A DNA stretch of 64,000 nt from Histomonas meleagridis (taxonomy: Eukaryota > Parabasalia > Tritrichomonadida > Dientamoebidae): the NCBI GenBank assembly GCA_020186115.1, contig WSYJ01000025.1:62001-126000 (forward strand), given 5' to 3'. The notes beneath the pieces are model-generated. The model had not been told where the DNA came from. It ran no database searches and worked only from the letters and a program-made list of their open reading frames with translations. The number at the start of each line of letters is the position of its first letter. The stretch's first letter is position 1. Positions 42,801 through 51,275 of this stretch are shown here, piece after piece. The position numbers were made by a program, and so were the translations under genes.

Positions 42801-43413
42801 ATACTCAATCGAAAACTCACCGATAGATGACTTGTCTCAAATTATCTTTCTTAACTCTAATGATTCCGCGCGATGGCTTCAACGCCGAACTATGTACACG
42901 ACATCGTTGTCAATGTCATCTATGGTCGGATATGTAATTGGTTTAGGAGATCGCCATTTAGAGAATATAATGATCAAAGGGAAAATGGCAAAATTAGTAC
43001 ACACTGACTTTAGTGCATGCTTTGAAGTAGCACGACATCGTGATAAATATCCTGAGAGAGTTCCATTTCGATTAACGAAGATGTTAATTAATGCATTAGA
43101 AGCAACTAAAATCGAAGGAACATTTCGATGTTGCTGTGAGAATATAATGAAATTGTTGAGGCATAACAGAGAACAAATTATGGGTTTGCTTGAGACTTTC
43201 ATTTATGATCCATTGTTACAATGGATTGAGAATAATAGCTCGAAACAGAATTTGTCAGTTGAGGTCATTGAGAGTATGAAAGCGAAATTGGAAGGGAAGG
43301 ATAAAGGAAGTGAGAAAATTCCTGTGAAGGTACAAGTGGATAAACTAATTAAAGAGGCAACGGATTACGAAAATTTGGCCTTGATGTACCCGGGATGGTG
43401 CCCGTGGTGGTGA
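36874..43413 (+). CDS. TOR: TOR-type phosphatidylinositol 3-kinase-related kinase
   Basis: This is an uninterrupted 2179-residue PIKK with the TOR order: HEAT/solenoid repeats (1-1100), FAT region (about 1150-1690), FRB (about 1700-1796), kinase (about 1830-2117) and FATC (2145-2179, ending PGWCPWW). TOR features are SKQKSRQISMVGSDG and the HEDTRLDERVMQLF segment, YVIGLGDRHLENIM near 2022, and the PERVPFRLTKMLINALEAT segment. The usual DFG is DFS (VHTDFSACFEV). In the FRB domain the Ser of EAS and the late Trp (IEAWNILL), both known for rapamycin contact, are kept, while several aromatic contact positions differ. TOR controls growth in response to nutrients. The protein is shorter than the ~2500-residue animal or yeast TOR, mostly in the HEAT part. 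The start is the first ATG. Confidence 0.93.
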   Translation: MERNKQIYFTNDLPNEADKNTLSTYIDSIINAYYDKKNDLFQIAVNNFQNYIASIYATEIKSNEDKKVLNTVFKTASMLSQKEEFIVLNALIDVDFGNSIVLQQRILTRVGLFEPEPDIDLFQLLGSLLSYLYRTFSSSIHIILQPIRDKIWQLSSHSNIYSIKTAFYLLNLLLKKFPFCFEAIMPKVQQIISFYLHSSNSEIRQLALLSLVDLLDTKIDTILFSPNTLIKRFMLQFSNQTTETFEGVVMGCEIILNKYPELIDRFCFSSVDLNVLDSSDNQKRISALSLIPFQLKTTPSLFTTHVNMSFFTKMIPLLRKKSPIRNEALVAFGKYIFNRPYAYTQEENVIAKCKESVSESLESDQSIYAYLALLSTDIKSFKEESKIVFTRQLSALLPEAFYYIQENQKDLYDFIQSNVMQMVHRILMNPESQPTQIELSFQTLNKLQITNNYLSLSLVLQYSKLIYHNSLEVRRSLIMFLKNYHEKYPSQEIIQILFSNIDLEKDQQLRIDILTFLQSLGPNISVIPSLQSLLHDFDSKIRSKSFKYLISMIHFPIVKDLLNNFMYEKVQSIRQTTKITKENLLCFLIVGRAAFSSNSNSSIAYSLLSKYSTFLTQRILKENSSLIPSMLELLSYLIRISSKEVDLQLLVNHLNNIFSSHSSKSQLNYGIILLITALKMTKLSKTIYEEHSFILYKLLLLTKLHPIEVSYDYLIRALSIIGPIKQIKMQNIIKNSHKSENNLILPKVGVFISQCENNDPYESLIFASFGVCISHLLYILSDDSFNTLQSMAIDTLFNILKSFPQISSFEDTLISRIDLLLKSKSSSTTLILTHISTLLVCLRDSFKPLIETTVHVICEQWNNMDQILLLRASRLIMSFLPSSFEPYLLKLVTLFVSGLEYYPANVALAVFTTLQSFEKYIQQVDYIVYPSLISWLILNADQTNNCIEALTQIQTIFAFGGTNKYYSQIIRAMLQIRSINPNLNDLTENILTIVAYNLGKQFLLYIPQIKNVFNLLENTALYSVINSLENDLPITESVQLLCNPIPSGKMPAKMNIKPAKQSVTYLQPTVPNENYDENQWISWYDEFSSTMLRQCPSRAISLCSALAERYSAIKDAIVPISIAFHFLLSSVFEGKETLEKIIDKVFRVQNVPRFVTRTFLTFFEIIDFLQLTPPIDNKTLMQKALMVDLVPLALRAAEKMFIKGDPLSIENLFLINQQLGLTLASSGVLNYIEKFNVQITPFMNESLGIWDESFEKYGEKFNEHKEIITKCIHELYNLYKNCKFVNDNEKKYFDISIYWNLLDINNFNKHSNDLLNEEDPNSLFLIIIKKIINNEIYSIEPILNKFKSHCYEHLFPIVSDDLERLFPDYLKGSLLYDIESIIEIKQIQNSLKNADYFESKELEQKLLNNEELWNLRFNQLHEDSLYIYQLLCIRSICFPSNKLHNYWVKLINIALTEKKIEIVELVLYVCNSFNKVELDYYKAQIEWYKDNHFKAIDSIINLIENNSNEDNKIYHEMKLLVGKWLLIKGKLNESYKYLEDVIKETPNDLSVLRSWAKINLILSNDYKNDIYLYKSFKASINGLIQSTENPLNFILQTLSILFRSDNQKIYEIFEKKLLKIPNHLWIPVLPQIVARLSADNSKIKKIVQNLLIQIGSEYPQCILYSLAILLKSSSFYALEIVEKLKPKFNSLINKFNKFTDEIIRIGASWWEIWMNKINEASKYYLNKNYNEILSLILPLINLITNKSPETFNEIAFINYFGSKINNVKENLLKYQNKHEETYMIEAWNILLNIQNKIKTIISSIKFISLTDASPVLHNFSDAELNIPGTFSYDKPIVSIQSIDNIFKIVKSKQKSRQISMVGSDGKKYFYLLKSHEDTRLDERVMQLFSFVNGLVKQSSLILKSHLQLVTYKAIPITREIGLLGWVPNCTTLYDSIHDYRIKKKIDLNYEINISRKKFNYQKFDVLTQAEKIEAFKYSIENSPIDDLSQIIFLNSNDSARWLQRRTMYTTSLSMSSMVGYVIGLGDRHLENIMIKGKMAKLVHTDFSACFEVARHRDKYPERVPFRLTKMLINALEATKIEGTFRCCCENIMKLLRHNREQIMGLLETFIYDPLLQWIENNSSKQNLSVEVIESMKAKLEGKDKGSEKIPVKVQVDKLIKEATDYENLALMYPGWCPWW

Positions 43414-43580
43414 AGCCCAAATGTCTTTATAAATAAATTTTTTTGATAACTGGAAATTTGAAATCGGATTTAAAAATTTGATTTGAGAAAAATTAGAAAA
43501 TTTTAATATATGTTTAATGCATTTGAGGATTTTCCCCATTAAATTTATATCTATGAAAAATTTTATTAATAATATCAAAT

Positions 43581-44183
43581 TTACATTTTTCTATGTTTTT
43601 TACCAACAGAATTACTTTCATTAGTTACTTTCGTATCTGGTATATAAGCGTTGTCGCGTTTCTTTTGAATAATTTCAAGGAGTGTATTGACTGCAGATTC
43701 AACACCTTCACCAGTTTTAGAGGAAACTTGGAAACTTTGAGCTCCAAGTCTTTTCGCAAATGCATTTGCTTCTTCAATAGAAACAGATTTTCCTAAATCT
43801 GATTTGTTGCCAACAATAATCATTGATGACCAATTTGCCTTATTCTTATTTCCCTCATCAATCCAATTACTAAGCTTGTTAAAAGTTTCTTTATTGGAGC
43901 AATCATAACATAGAATTATTCCATCAGATTCTTGATAAAATTCATTTCTAATTTCAAAATACATATCATCTCCAGAAGGATCCCAAAAATGAACATATGT
44001 TGGAATATTTTTTACATCTAATCGTTTTGATGCATAATCAATTCCAAGTGTTGGTTTTTGTTCAGAAAATTGATTGTTAATGTATCTATCAAGAAGAGAC
44101 GATTTGCCTACCGAACTGTCTCCTACGAGCATAATTTTCATTTTTGCTAATGTTGGAAGGGAAACATCAGTTTTTTTGCTCAT
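43581..44183 (-). CDS. RJL/DNAJC27-like small GTPase without a prenylation site
   Basis: This is a 200-residue Ras-superfamily GTPase. G1 is GDSSVGKSS, G2 contains the Thr of PTLGIDY, G3 is WDPSGDD (in place of WDTAGQE), G4 is GNKSD and G5 is VSSKTGEG. The text around G2-G3 (GIDYASKRLDV, YFEIRNEFY) matches the RJL (RBJ/DNAJC27) subfamily better than classic Rabs. The C-terminus KKHRKM has no cysteine, so it is not prenylated, as is usual for RJLs. No J domain is attached. The catalytic Gln of G3 is Asp here, suggesting slow hydrolysis. An initiator TCACTTT lies 17 nt before the ATG. Confidence 0.75.
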   Translation of the reverse strand: MSKKTDVSLPTLAKMKIMLVGDSSVGKSSLLDRYINNQFSEQKPTLGIDYASKRLDVKNIPTYVHFWDPSGDDMYFEIRNEFYQESDGIILCYDCSNKETFNKLSNWIDEGNKNKANWSSMIIVGNKSDLGKSVSIEEANAFAKRLGAQSFQVSSKTGEGVESAVNTLLEIIQKKRDNAYIPDTKVTNESNSVGKKHRKM

Positions 44184-44196
44184 TTTGAATTCAAAA

Positions 44197-44203
44197 AAAG
44201 TGA
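44197..44203 (-). promoter_or_regulatory. Initiator (TCACTTT) of the RJL-like GTPase gene
   Basis: A+1 would be 44201 on the minus strand, 17 nt before the ATG at 44183. The tRNA gene lies just 24 nt further upstream. Confidence 0.6.
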
Positions 44204-44226
44204 CTAAAGATATAAAAACAAAAAAT

Positions 44227-44299
44227 TGCTTCTGGCGAGAGTCGAACTCGCGATCTTCCGCTTACTAGGCGAACGCTCTAACCACTGGGCTACAGAAGC
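44227..44299 (-). tRNA. tRNA-Thr (anticodon AGT)
   Basis: A 73-nt cloverleaf reads on the minus strand. The 7-bp acceptor stem pairs GCTTCTG with CAGAAGC, with discriminator A. The D arm contains AGTGGTTA, the anticodon stem pairs TTCGC with GCGGA around loop CTAGTAA (anticodon AGT), and the T arm is GCGAG-TTCGACT-CTCGC. The D stem has one mismatch. No intron is present and CCA is not encoded. It sits head-to-tail just upstream of the RJL-like GTPase gene. Confidence 0.93.
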
Positions 44300-44438
44300 T
44301 CACGATTTTCAACAAAATATTATATTAAAGAATTATTATAAAAAGTTTTCATAAAAATCGAATTACTATGTTAATTGAAAATTTATTGGAACAAAATGAC
44401 ATTTTTTTATGATCTTAAAATATACGATATTAAAATGT

Positions 44439-45143
44439 TTATTCCTTACTTTCCAATTGTTCTTCACCTTGAACATTTTCTGGTTGTAAACTTGATTCTA
44501 TGTTATCTGCTTGAAGCGTTGCAATTGGAATTATATCAGTTCGATTAAGAGCAGCTTTTTTCTGTAAAAAGTTATATCTGAAACGGCATTGAACATCACT
44601 TCTGTTACCCATCTCTGAAGCTATCCGTGTCCAAGCTTTGGTTCCAAATGATTTTACGGCTTCTATTAATTTTTCCTCTTCTTCCTTTGTCCAATTACTT
44701 TTGTTAATTTTAGGATCAAGGACACGGCGCCACCTCTGGCTGCATTGAGATTTCGTTCTTCCTCCTCCTACAAATGTTGCAATAATAGACCAATTATCAG
44801 AACCGTGTACATGTATTGCTGTTTTCAATCTCTCATCCTCTTCTTCGGTCCACGGATTTGACCTTTTCCTGAAACCAGGAATTTGAGGAATTGTTTGGTA
44901 TACATTTTGAGGAATTGGGTCTGGGAATTGATACTGTTGAAGTACTTCATTAATTCTTTGTACTGCATCTGAGGTTCCAGTAATTGCTTCAAGACGCGCA
45001 TTAGCATCATCTGGTGTAATAATTTGAGCCATATAATTTGTTATAACTTCGCATGCTTCAGCTTTTATCTTCTCTGGGTCAGGGTTATTACCAGCAATAG
45101 CCATAAAAGATTTTTCCAAGAGCAGATTTGCAGGATTCGACAT
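44439..45143 (-). CDS. R2R3 Myb-type DNA-binding protein
   Basis: The protein has 234 residues. Two Myb repeats lie at about 94-145 and 147-195. The first is NPWTEEEDERLKTAI...WSIIATFV and the second SNWTKEEEEKLIEAV...WTRIASEM, with the tryptophans in register and recognition helices TKSQCSQRWRR and SDVQCRFRYNF. The N-terminal 90 residues are helical, as in other trichomonad Myb factors, which regulate surface and metabolic genes there. The C-terminus is acidic and short. ACGGTT lies about 32-37 nt upstream of the ATG, which itself follows TTTTGGCGCC. Several genes in the window carry related CGGTT words. Confidence 0.88.
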   Translation of the reverse strand: MSNPANLLLEKSFMAIAGNNPDPEKIKAEACEVITNYMAQIITPDDANARLEAITGTSDAVQRINEVLQQYQFPDPIPQNVYQTIPQIPGFRKRSNPWTEEEDERLKTAIHVHGSDNWSIIATFVGGGRTKSQCSQRWRRVLDPKINKSNWTKEEEEKLIEAVKSFGTKAWTRIASEMGNRSDVQCRFRYNFLQKKAALNRTDIIPIATLQADNIESSLQPENVQGEEQLESKE

Positions 45144-45897
45144 GGCGCCAAAATAAAACTTTTTTGCTTAATAAAACCGTAAATTTCAATCAAAATTGAT
45201 TAGTTTATAAAAAATGCAAAGTGCTCAATTAATATAGAAAATGGAAAAAGAATAAAAAACTATCTTCAACATTAAATCAAGCAGTATTAGAGGAAATTAT
45301 TTGAAAATCTTTAAATTTTTAAAAGTTATTATATGTTTTCAACAATTTATTATATTATGCATTAGAAATTAATTAATGGAAAATATAGTAAATATTATAG
45401 TATTATTTTCATATTATAAGGTTAGAAAGAATACTTAGAATTTTTTAAATTGAAACATGATGATGACGTCTTTGCAAATTATTTTTTAATTTAATTGTTT
45501 TTTAAAAATTTTAATTAACTAATTAATTGATAAATTTAGCATTGATCGGATTGCAAAATAGAAATTTTTATACTTTTTTTTTTTAATAAAATATAAATTT
45601 GATAGGTTTGATCAATTGATCACTGATTTTAAAACATTCTCCTAGAGAATTAAAGAATTTTTATAAAATGGGTGAAATAATAGATATTACTCAACTCATT
45701 TTATATGGGATCAGTCATTTCATCATGAGTTTTGCAAAACTTTGATCTTAGTTCCTGTAACAATTTTTTGTTTTCGAAAAAAAATTAATTTAATTCCCTT
45801 ATAAATTATGTGAATTTAGATATCTAAATCATGTTTTTGAATAATATTTACAATAATATTGGAAAAAAGTTTTAAGTCTTGTTTGCAAACGGGTCCT
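45144..45897. other. AT-rich intergenic spacer
   Basis: Apart from the Myb promoter at its left end, I see no gene or structured feature before the direct repeat begins at 45898. Confidence 0.4.
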
Positions 45898-46970
45898 TTC
45901 AAATTTGACAGAGTCAGATTGATTTTGTTTGAATTGAATATTTGAAAAGAACCGTACATCTCAAAGTTCAATTGATACGATTATTTTTGATAGAATCTGT
46001 CCAGAATAGACCGTTACCCACAAAAGCCAGATGGAAGGAGAATTAAAGATAAATATCCAATGGCTTCCTGGTGCAATCATTCCTGTCCTTATACATAAAT
46101 CATGTACAGCAGAAAGATTATCAGATTTATTACAATTTTCTTGTTTTGAAAATGAAAAGGTTTATTTATTTTTTAATGGAATAGTTTTAAATCCTGATGA
46201 AACTTTAATTAAACAAGGAATTAAAAAATGGTGATATCATTGAATGTAAAATTGTCAGTAAAAATTCAGAATATTGAGGATTTATTTAAGAAAGAAGATC
46301 AAACCATTTCACGAGAAATTGCACGAGTTTTAGATATGCAAACAGATAAATTGAGACCAAGAAATGAAATCAAAAAACTTGATACAAACTCATCGTATTC
46401 AGATTCAGATTCAGATTCATACCAGTTTTTGTTTTTACAAAGTAATGACCTTACACCATCCAATAATATTTCGACAGAACCTCTTCCGATTCTCTGGCAA
46501 AATGAAGATTATGGTGATGCTATCTATAAATATGGAACAAACGTAGAAAGTCATCAAAAATGAAGATAACTCTGATTCATTTGATGAAATGAAGAAAGCT
46601 TTACCAGAAGAATAACATGCATAAAATGTATTCATATTTGTTTTAATTTCTTATAGTTTTTTTTCATTTGTTAAACAAAACGTTTCGCAAAACAAATTTT
46701 GAACCAACTCAAACAACTTTGATGGAAAATTTTGAGTCGATGTGGTTGAATTCATTCAAAACTGGATTTGAGTACGCGAACCGCCAATAATCATAGAAAT
46801 ATTTCAGTTAAAACGGAACAGTATTGAGAGTAAATATCCGGAAAATGTTCGTTTCTAATGAAAGTGAAGTGAACAGGTCAATTTGAATACATATTTGAAT
46901 TTTTTAAATAACTTTATTCTTGTTTATGTTCATATTATGAAATATTTTATTCAATAATATTATATAATAA
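45898..46970 (+). repeat. Direct repeat, copy 1 (1.07 kb)
   Basis: This copy is collinear with 62932-64000. The only length differences I find are four single-base insertions in A or T runs of this copy, near 46226, 46261, 46559 and 46670. The unit covers a promoter (CCGTTA at 46011), a ubiquitin-like gene and its 3' flank. The partner runs off the window end, so the full length is unknown. Confidence 0.9.
46031..46615 (+). pseudogene. Ubiquitin-like protein gene, frameshifted copy
   Basis: The copy starts at the same ATG as the intact gene at 63065. It has an extra A in the run after GGAATT (about 46226), another in the GTCAGTA run (about 46261) and another near 46559. The first insertion ends the frame at 46234 after GIKKW; the second partly restores it. 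Because all defects are +1 in homopolymers, either recent decay or sequence error in an unpolished repeat can explain them. Confidence 0.7.
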
Positions 46971-47472
46971 TTCGATTAATATATTATATCAATGATATAA
47001 TGAATTATTTTTGAAAATAATCCGCATAAAATGATATTCCAAATTTTCATTAAATTGTATTAAAATGAAATTTTTCATAGATAATCTATGAAATAAATGC
47101 GTTTTTTATAACGAATTTCAATACCCATACCCAGAAAATCATTGTTTTGAGGTTACAAAATGTTTTAAAAAAGATTTTGATCAAGAAGCTTTAATTCCAT
47201 AGTGCGTTTAAGAAAAACAAACAAATTATGATCCCTTTAAATCAAAAAATCAATTATCCAAAATTCGAAAGTTCCAATTATTATTTTTATATTTTCATGA
47301 AAATTGTGATATGTATAATTCAATTATTGCAATTGTTAACACAAAACTATATGATTAACAAAATATTTGTACTTGATAGGAAACTTTTCAATCATTATTC
47401 AAATTAAAACATATGCAAACATATTTATACTTATGGCATAATACCCCCAATTTTTTCTTATTTCTTTATTTT
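46971..47472. other. AT-rich spacer
   Basis: No gene is seen. The end of direct repeat copy 1 cannot be fixed because the other copy leaves the window. Confidence 0.35.
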
Positions 47473-47906
47473 TTATAAAATATCTTTTTGTTCAAGAAGT
47501 AATTTAACTATTTCTGTATAACCATTCCAAGATGCTAAAATAAGTGCTGTGTAAAATAATTTAAATAATTTCCAAATATTATTTTGAAATATCAAATTAT
47601 TATAAAAAATACAAAATAAAACAAATAAATATCTTGAGCATTAATATCAATCCCTTCTTGTTCAAGAAGTAATTGAATTATATCTGTAACACAACCATAA
47701 GATGCCCATATAAGTGCTGATTCAAATGTATCGAATATATTTTATATTTTTATATTAAACCCAATAATGTTAAAACAAATATAGTTTTCATTCATATCGA
47801 TTCCTCTTTTGATACAAAAATCTTTGAGTTTTTTATTGCCATCTAAATTCTTCGTGATTTTAATTTCACTGGTATTCGGGATTTCGGCCATACAAAGTGA
47901 AGGCAT
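47473..47906 (-). CDS. Short ankyrin-repeat gene, three modules with 170-nt spacing
   Basis: From ATG 47906 the minus strand reads MPSLCMAEIPNTSE to LKDFCIKRGIDMNEN. A spacer with stops follows, then module SALIWASYGCVTDIIQLLL, a second spacer, and module TALILASWNGYTEIVKLLL ending EQKDIL and TAA at 47473. The Ala codons of the last two modules (47715 and 47545) are exactly 170 nt apart, as in the larger ankyrin gene. It lacks the DUF3447 part and may be a gene fragment. It is coding only if the spacers are removed. Confidence 0.45.
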
Positions 47907-48186
47907 TTTTTTGAGTTCAAATTAATATTTCGCTTGGCAACCGTTTGGTTACAAAAATAAACGGATCATGATGATATCATTTCCCATAATCAAAAACGAT
48001 CAGTTTCGAGTGAATTATTTTACAAAAAGTTTTATCAGACTTTTGGTTATCATTTAAATCAGATCGCATTTATTTACTATAGCATATTCATTTAATTTCA
48101 ACATGAGTACAATAATGTATAGATCTTGTCGCGACACACCCACAAAAGATCTTTCCGGAAATTATAAAATAAATATCAATTGATAT

Positions 48187-48813
48187 TTAGAATTCTAAAT
48201 ATAGAATTTCTTCAATTAGTGACTCAGTGTTTATATTTTCGAGCAACGAAACTTCAAATATTTTATAATGATACTTTCCTCCCATATATGTTTCGCATTT
48301 CGCTTTTAAATCATCTAATGTAAAGTATTTTTCATAAGATTTATCTCTTTTTTCATTATACACTATAATGATTTCGCATTGCCAACTATAAATCCGATAG
48401 TCTCTTTCTGGATCAATAGTTTTCAAAGAATTTGGTTGATCAGGACTAAAAACCATAATAAGCTTATCCGAACCAAGGGTATAGATTGGGATAAGAGCTG
48501 AATATTGCTCATCTCCTGACGTATCCCAAAGGCATATTTTCTTGTCATTTAAAAAAAAGGCTTCAGCTATTTTCGTTGGATTATAATCACCATGATGATC
48601 AACGCCTTTCAAAAACTTACAAAGGGTTGTTTTTCCTGTTGTGCCGTAACCTATGATAGTGACCTTCTTTATTGTATTAGGATCGTTATTTGTTTCACCA
48701 ATTGGTGCTAATCCTGTGATATAACCCTTGAATCGCCCCCACCTATCTCTTATAACGTGTCCATCATCATTACGAGATCGAACAGAGTAAATTGTGCTTT
48801 GGATTGCCCCCAT
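48187..48813 (-). CDS. Atypical Ras-like GTPase with a myristoylation-type N-terminus
   Basis: The protein has 208 residues from the ATG at 48813; the longer open frame upstream has no ATG. It begins MGAIQST, which fits an N-myristoylation site (Gly2, Ser6). G1 is GYGTTGKTT and G3 is WDTSGDEQYSALIP. The usual NKxD (G4) appears as YNEKRD, so guanine specificity may be altered. The C-terminus ILYLEF has no cysteine. Membrane attachment would therefore be by the N-terminus, unusual for a Rab-like protein and more like ARF/ARL or some trichomonad-specific GTPases. The effector loop contains YNPTKIAE. Confidence 0.7.
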   Translation of the reverse strand: MGAIQSTIYSVRSRNDDGHVIRDRWGRFKGYITGLAPIGETNNDPNTIKKVTIIGYGTTGKTTLCKFLKGVDHHGDYNPTKIAEAFFLNDKKICLWDTSGDEQYSALIPIYTLGSDKLIMVFSPDQPNSLKTIDPERDYRIYSWQCEIIIVYNEKRDKSYEKYFTLDDLKAKCETYMGGKYHYKIFEVSLLENINTESLIEEILYLEF

Positions 48814-49249
48814 TTTGGGGAGGAAACAACTTTTTAAATTAGAATAAAGTAAACAAAAACTCGTATCGAAATTCTGTTGTTTATCCAAAGCTAAAGAGAT
48901 AACACTTGCAAAAAGAATTAATTTCACTAAATTAAGCAGATGAAGATAACTTGATACACAAAAAATAATGCTCCATCTTTTTATTTAAATTTTTATATAT
49001 ATGGAGCTTCACACTAATTTTATGATGCATTCAAAGTAGGTACTTGAATTTGTTCCATGTCAGCAACAGTGTTTACCACTTTCAAATTCTTTATTAGACA
49101 TTTCGACCACATTGTCATGATGAAAAAGTTAACGAAACAAATAATTTGATATATTTCGATTTCATTCATTTTTATCGACGTTAATATTCGATCGAATTTA
49201 TATCACAAGTAATATTGATGAAGAAATTAATCAAAGATTAATTGGAAAG

Positions 49250-49580
49250 TTATTATTTAAGCCGAAATTATTTAAACCATTATATTTCTTATGAAGTTCC
49301 CAATCATTCTTTGATAGTTCTTCATAATGATCCCTAAAGTATCTTTCTATTGGATCATTTCCATTAGACCATAGTTGCCATGTGGTTTTGGTTTTGGCTT
49401 TGGTTTTCTTCTTTTGCTTTATAATGAGAAAAATATTTTGAATTAATATTTTTAGTGATATTTTTATTAATTAAATTTTGTTCAATCATTTGTTCGATTA
49501 AATAATATGATTCTTGTGTGTTGATTTTAGTTATACGTTTGATAAAAATTGAAATTAGTTTAACGACACTTATTTTATTT
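49250..49580 (-). pseudogene. DUF3447/ankyrin gene, N-terminal relic
   Basis: The minus strand reads IKRITKINTQESYYLIEQMI near 49.5 kb, then DPIERYFRDHYEELSKNDWELHKK near 49.3 kb in another frame. Both match the N-terminal region of the ankyrin gene at 34.5-35.7 kb (YLTNKYKQESFYLLEKMI and KKGNWKLHKQL). It has frame changes and no ankyrin modules after it. Confidence 0.55.
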
Positions 49581-49689
49581 TCTTCTTCTTTGTTGTCTTA
49601 TTCCCTCGTTGAATTTCAATCTTATATGCAAGTGCATTTGATTATGAATAGATTTGATACCTTAAGTCGATCTTTCTTTTCAATTTCAG

Positions 49690-49869
49690 GTTCAAATTCC
49701 AACAGTTCAGATCTTAGTTCTCTCTTTTCTGGTATATGTGGGGCCTAAGCTCAGGCAATAATATAACCTTCTTGTTCATTAAGCGCATATTGCATCATTT
49801 ACGTCTTTCTGCTTTTAATTGTCGAAATTTAGCAAGAGCTTTTTTGTATTTTTGATCAAATAATTCCAT
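49690..49869 (-). pseudogene. Fragment of an unrecognised gene
   Basis: From ATG 49869 the frame reads MELFDQKYKKALAKFRQLK and stops after about 24 codons. Text in other frames continues as ALNEQEGYIIA and KRELRSELLEFEPEIEKKDR to about 49660. The content looks like a helical charged protein broken by frameshifts. I do not recognise it. Confidence 0.35.
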
Positions 49870-50238
49870 ATTGCTTTCAAGAAACACAATTTAACAATGA
49901 TCATTTTAAATTAAAAACTCAATTATTTCAAAATAGTTTCAATTTTTTTATTGATATTTTTTATGAAAATTGTATCTTGTAAAATCTGATTTTTTCTATT
50001 TTTGACACAAATTAATTTGATTAACATAAATTTAAATTTTACTTGATGAGAAATTTCGAAATTGTTTTTTTTTTTTATTCCATTTTTAAAATTATAATAT
50101 ATGCAAGCACAGTTATGCTTATGGACTAATAACCAAATTCTTTCTTATTTTTTTTTAAATAGAATTTGAGTTCATAGTTTAGCTAATTTTGAAATATCAA
50201 ATTATTTAGCTAGGAAATACCTTTCGGATTATTATCTA

Positions 50239-51275
50239 TTATTCTTGTTCAAGAAGTAATTTAACTATTTCTGTTTTGCCACTTGAGGATGCATACATAT
50301 ATGCAGTTCTAAATAATTTAAATAATATCCAAATATTATATTGATATATTAAATTATTATAACAAATTTTGAATAAAACAAATATATATCTTTAGTATTA
50401 ATGTCAATTCCTTTTTGTTCAAGAAGTAATTTAAATATTTCTATATGACCATTTCTAGATGCTTCTATAAGTTCTGTTCTAAATAATATAAATAATTTCC
50501 AAATATAATTTTGAAACAAAAAATTATTATAATAAATTTTAAATAAAACAAATAAATATCTTTAGGTATCAAATCCTTTTTCTTCAAGAAGTAATTTAAC
50601 TGTTTCTGTATCACAATTTGTAAATACAAGCATAAGCTTAGTTTGAAATATACTTAATAAAATTCAAGCTTTATAATAAAAATTCCAATTGATTCATTTA
50701 TAATTTCATCAGTAACTTTCATTCCTTCTTCTTGTAAAAATGAAAAAATTTCATAGTTATGATGAACAATACAAAGCTTTCCTAACTCTTCTAAATTATT
50801 AATTTCTTTAATTTTATTTTCATAAAAATATTTAAAGATATCATTCCGATGAAATTCAATTGCTATTTCATATATTTTTTCAAATTTCGAATGATTTTGT
50901 TCACATAAATGAATAATTTCTTCATTTCCACCTGCAATTGCATAATCTCTGGGGAATGTAACATATGCACCATTCACAAGTAAATATTTAAAACATTTAA
51001 CTGATCCAAAAAATGCTGCATAATCAATCAACGAAGCATAATCATTAACAAATGAACATCTTCCATAAAAATGGTTTAATACTTTGATCAAAATCAAAAT
51101 GTGATTGTGATGATATTTCTTGAAGTTTTTCGATTTCATCATTTCGAATTATTTTTGCAATTTCATTTTGATTTACTCTTACTTTAATTAATTGCTTATG
51201 AAGTTCAAAATCATTCTTTAAAAGTTCTTTATGATGTTGAAAGAATTTTAATTTTTCGATGTTTTCTTTTGACAT
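50239..51275 (-). pseudogene. DUF3447/ankyrin gene with homopolymer frameshift and spaced modules
   Basis: From ATG 51275 the frame reads an LLKNDFELHKQLIK segment, DEIEKLQEISSQ and FDQSIKPF. One extra T in a T run near 51066 then shifts it to the frame carrying GRCSFVNDYASLIDYAAFFG and YAIAGGNEEIIHLCEQN. Three ankyrin modules follow with the same spacing (Ala-position codons 50637, 50472, 50302: 165 and 170 nt). The 165 interval matches a 5-nt deletion in GATATTAATGCTAAA. The last module ends LLLEQE and TAA at 50239. The frameshift may be real or a sequencing error in a multicopy family. Confidence 0.55.

Noticed and set aside
48814-48927. Hydrophobic N-terminal extension of the GTPase
   Set aside because: It has no ATG (starts GTG), and MGAIQST at 48813 is a better start.
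49518-49748. 76-codon plus-strand frame
   Set aside because: Antisense to recognisable minus-strand DUF3447 and gene-fragment text.
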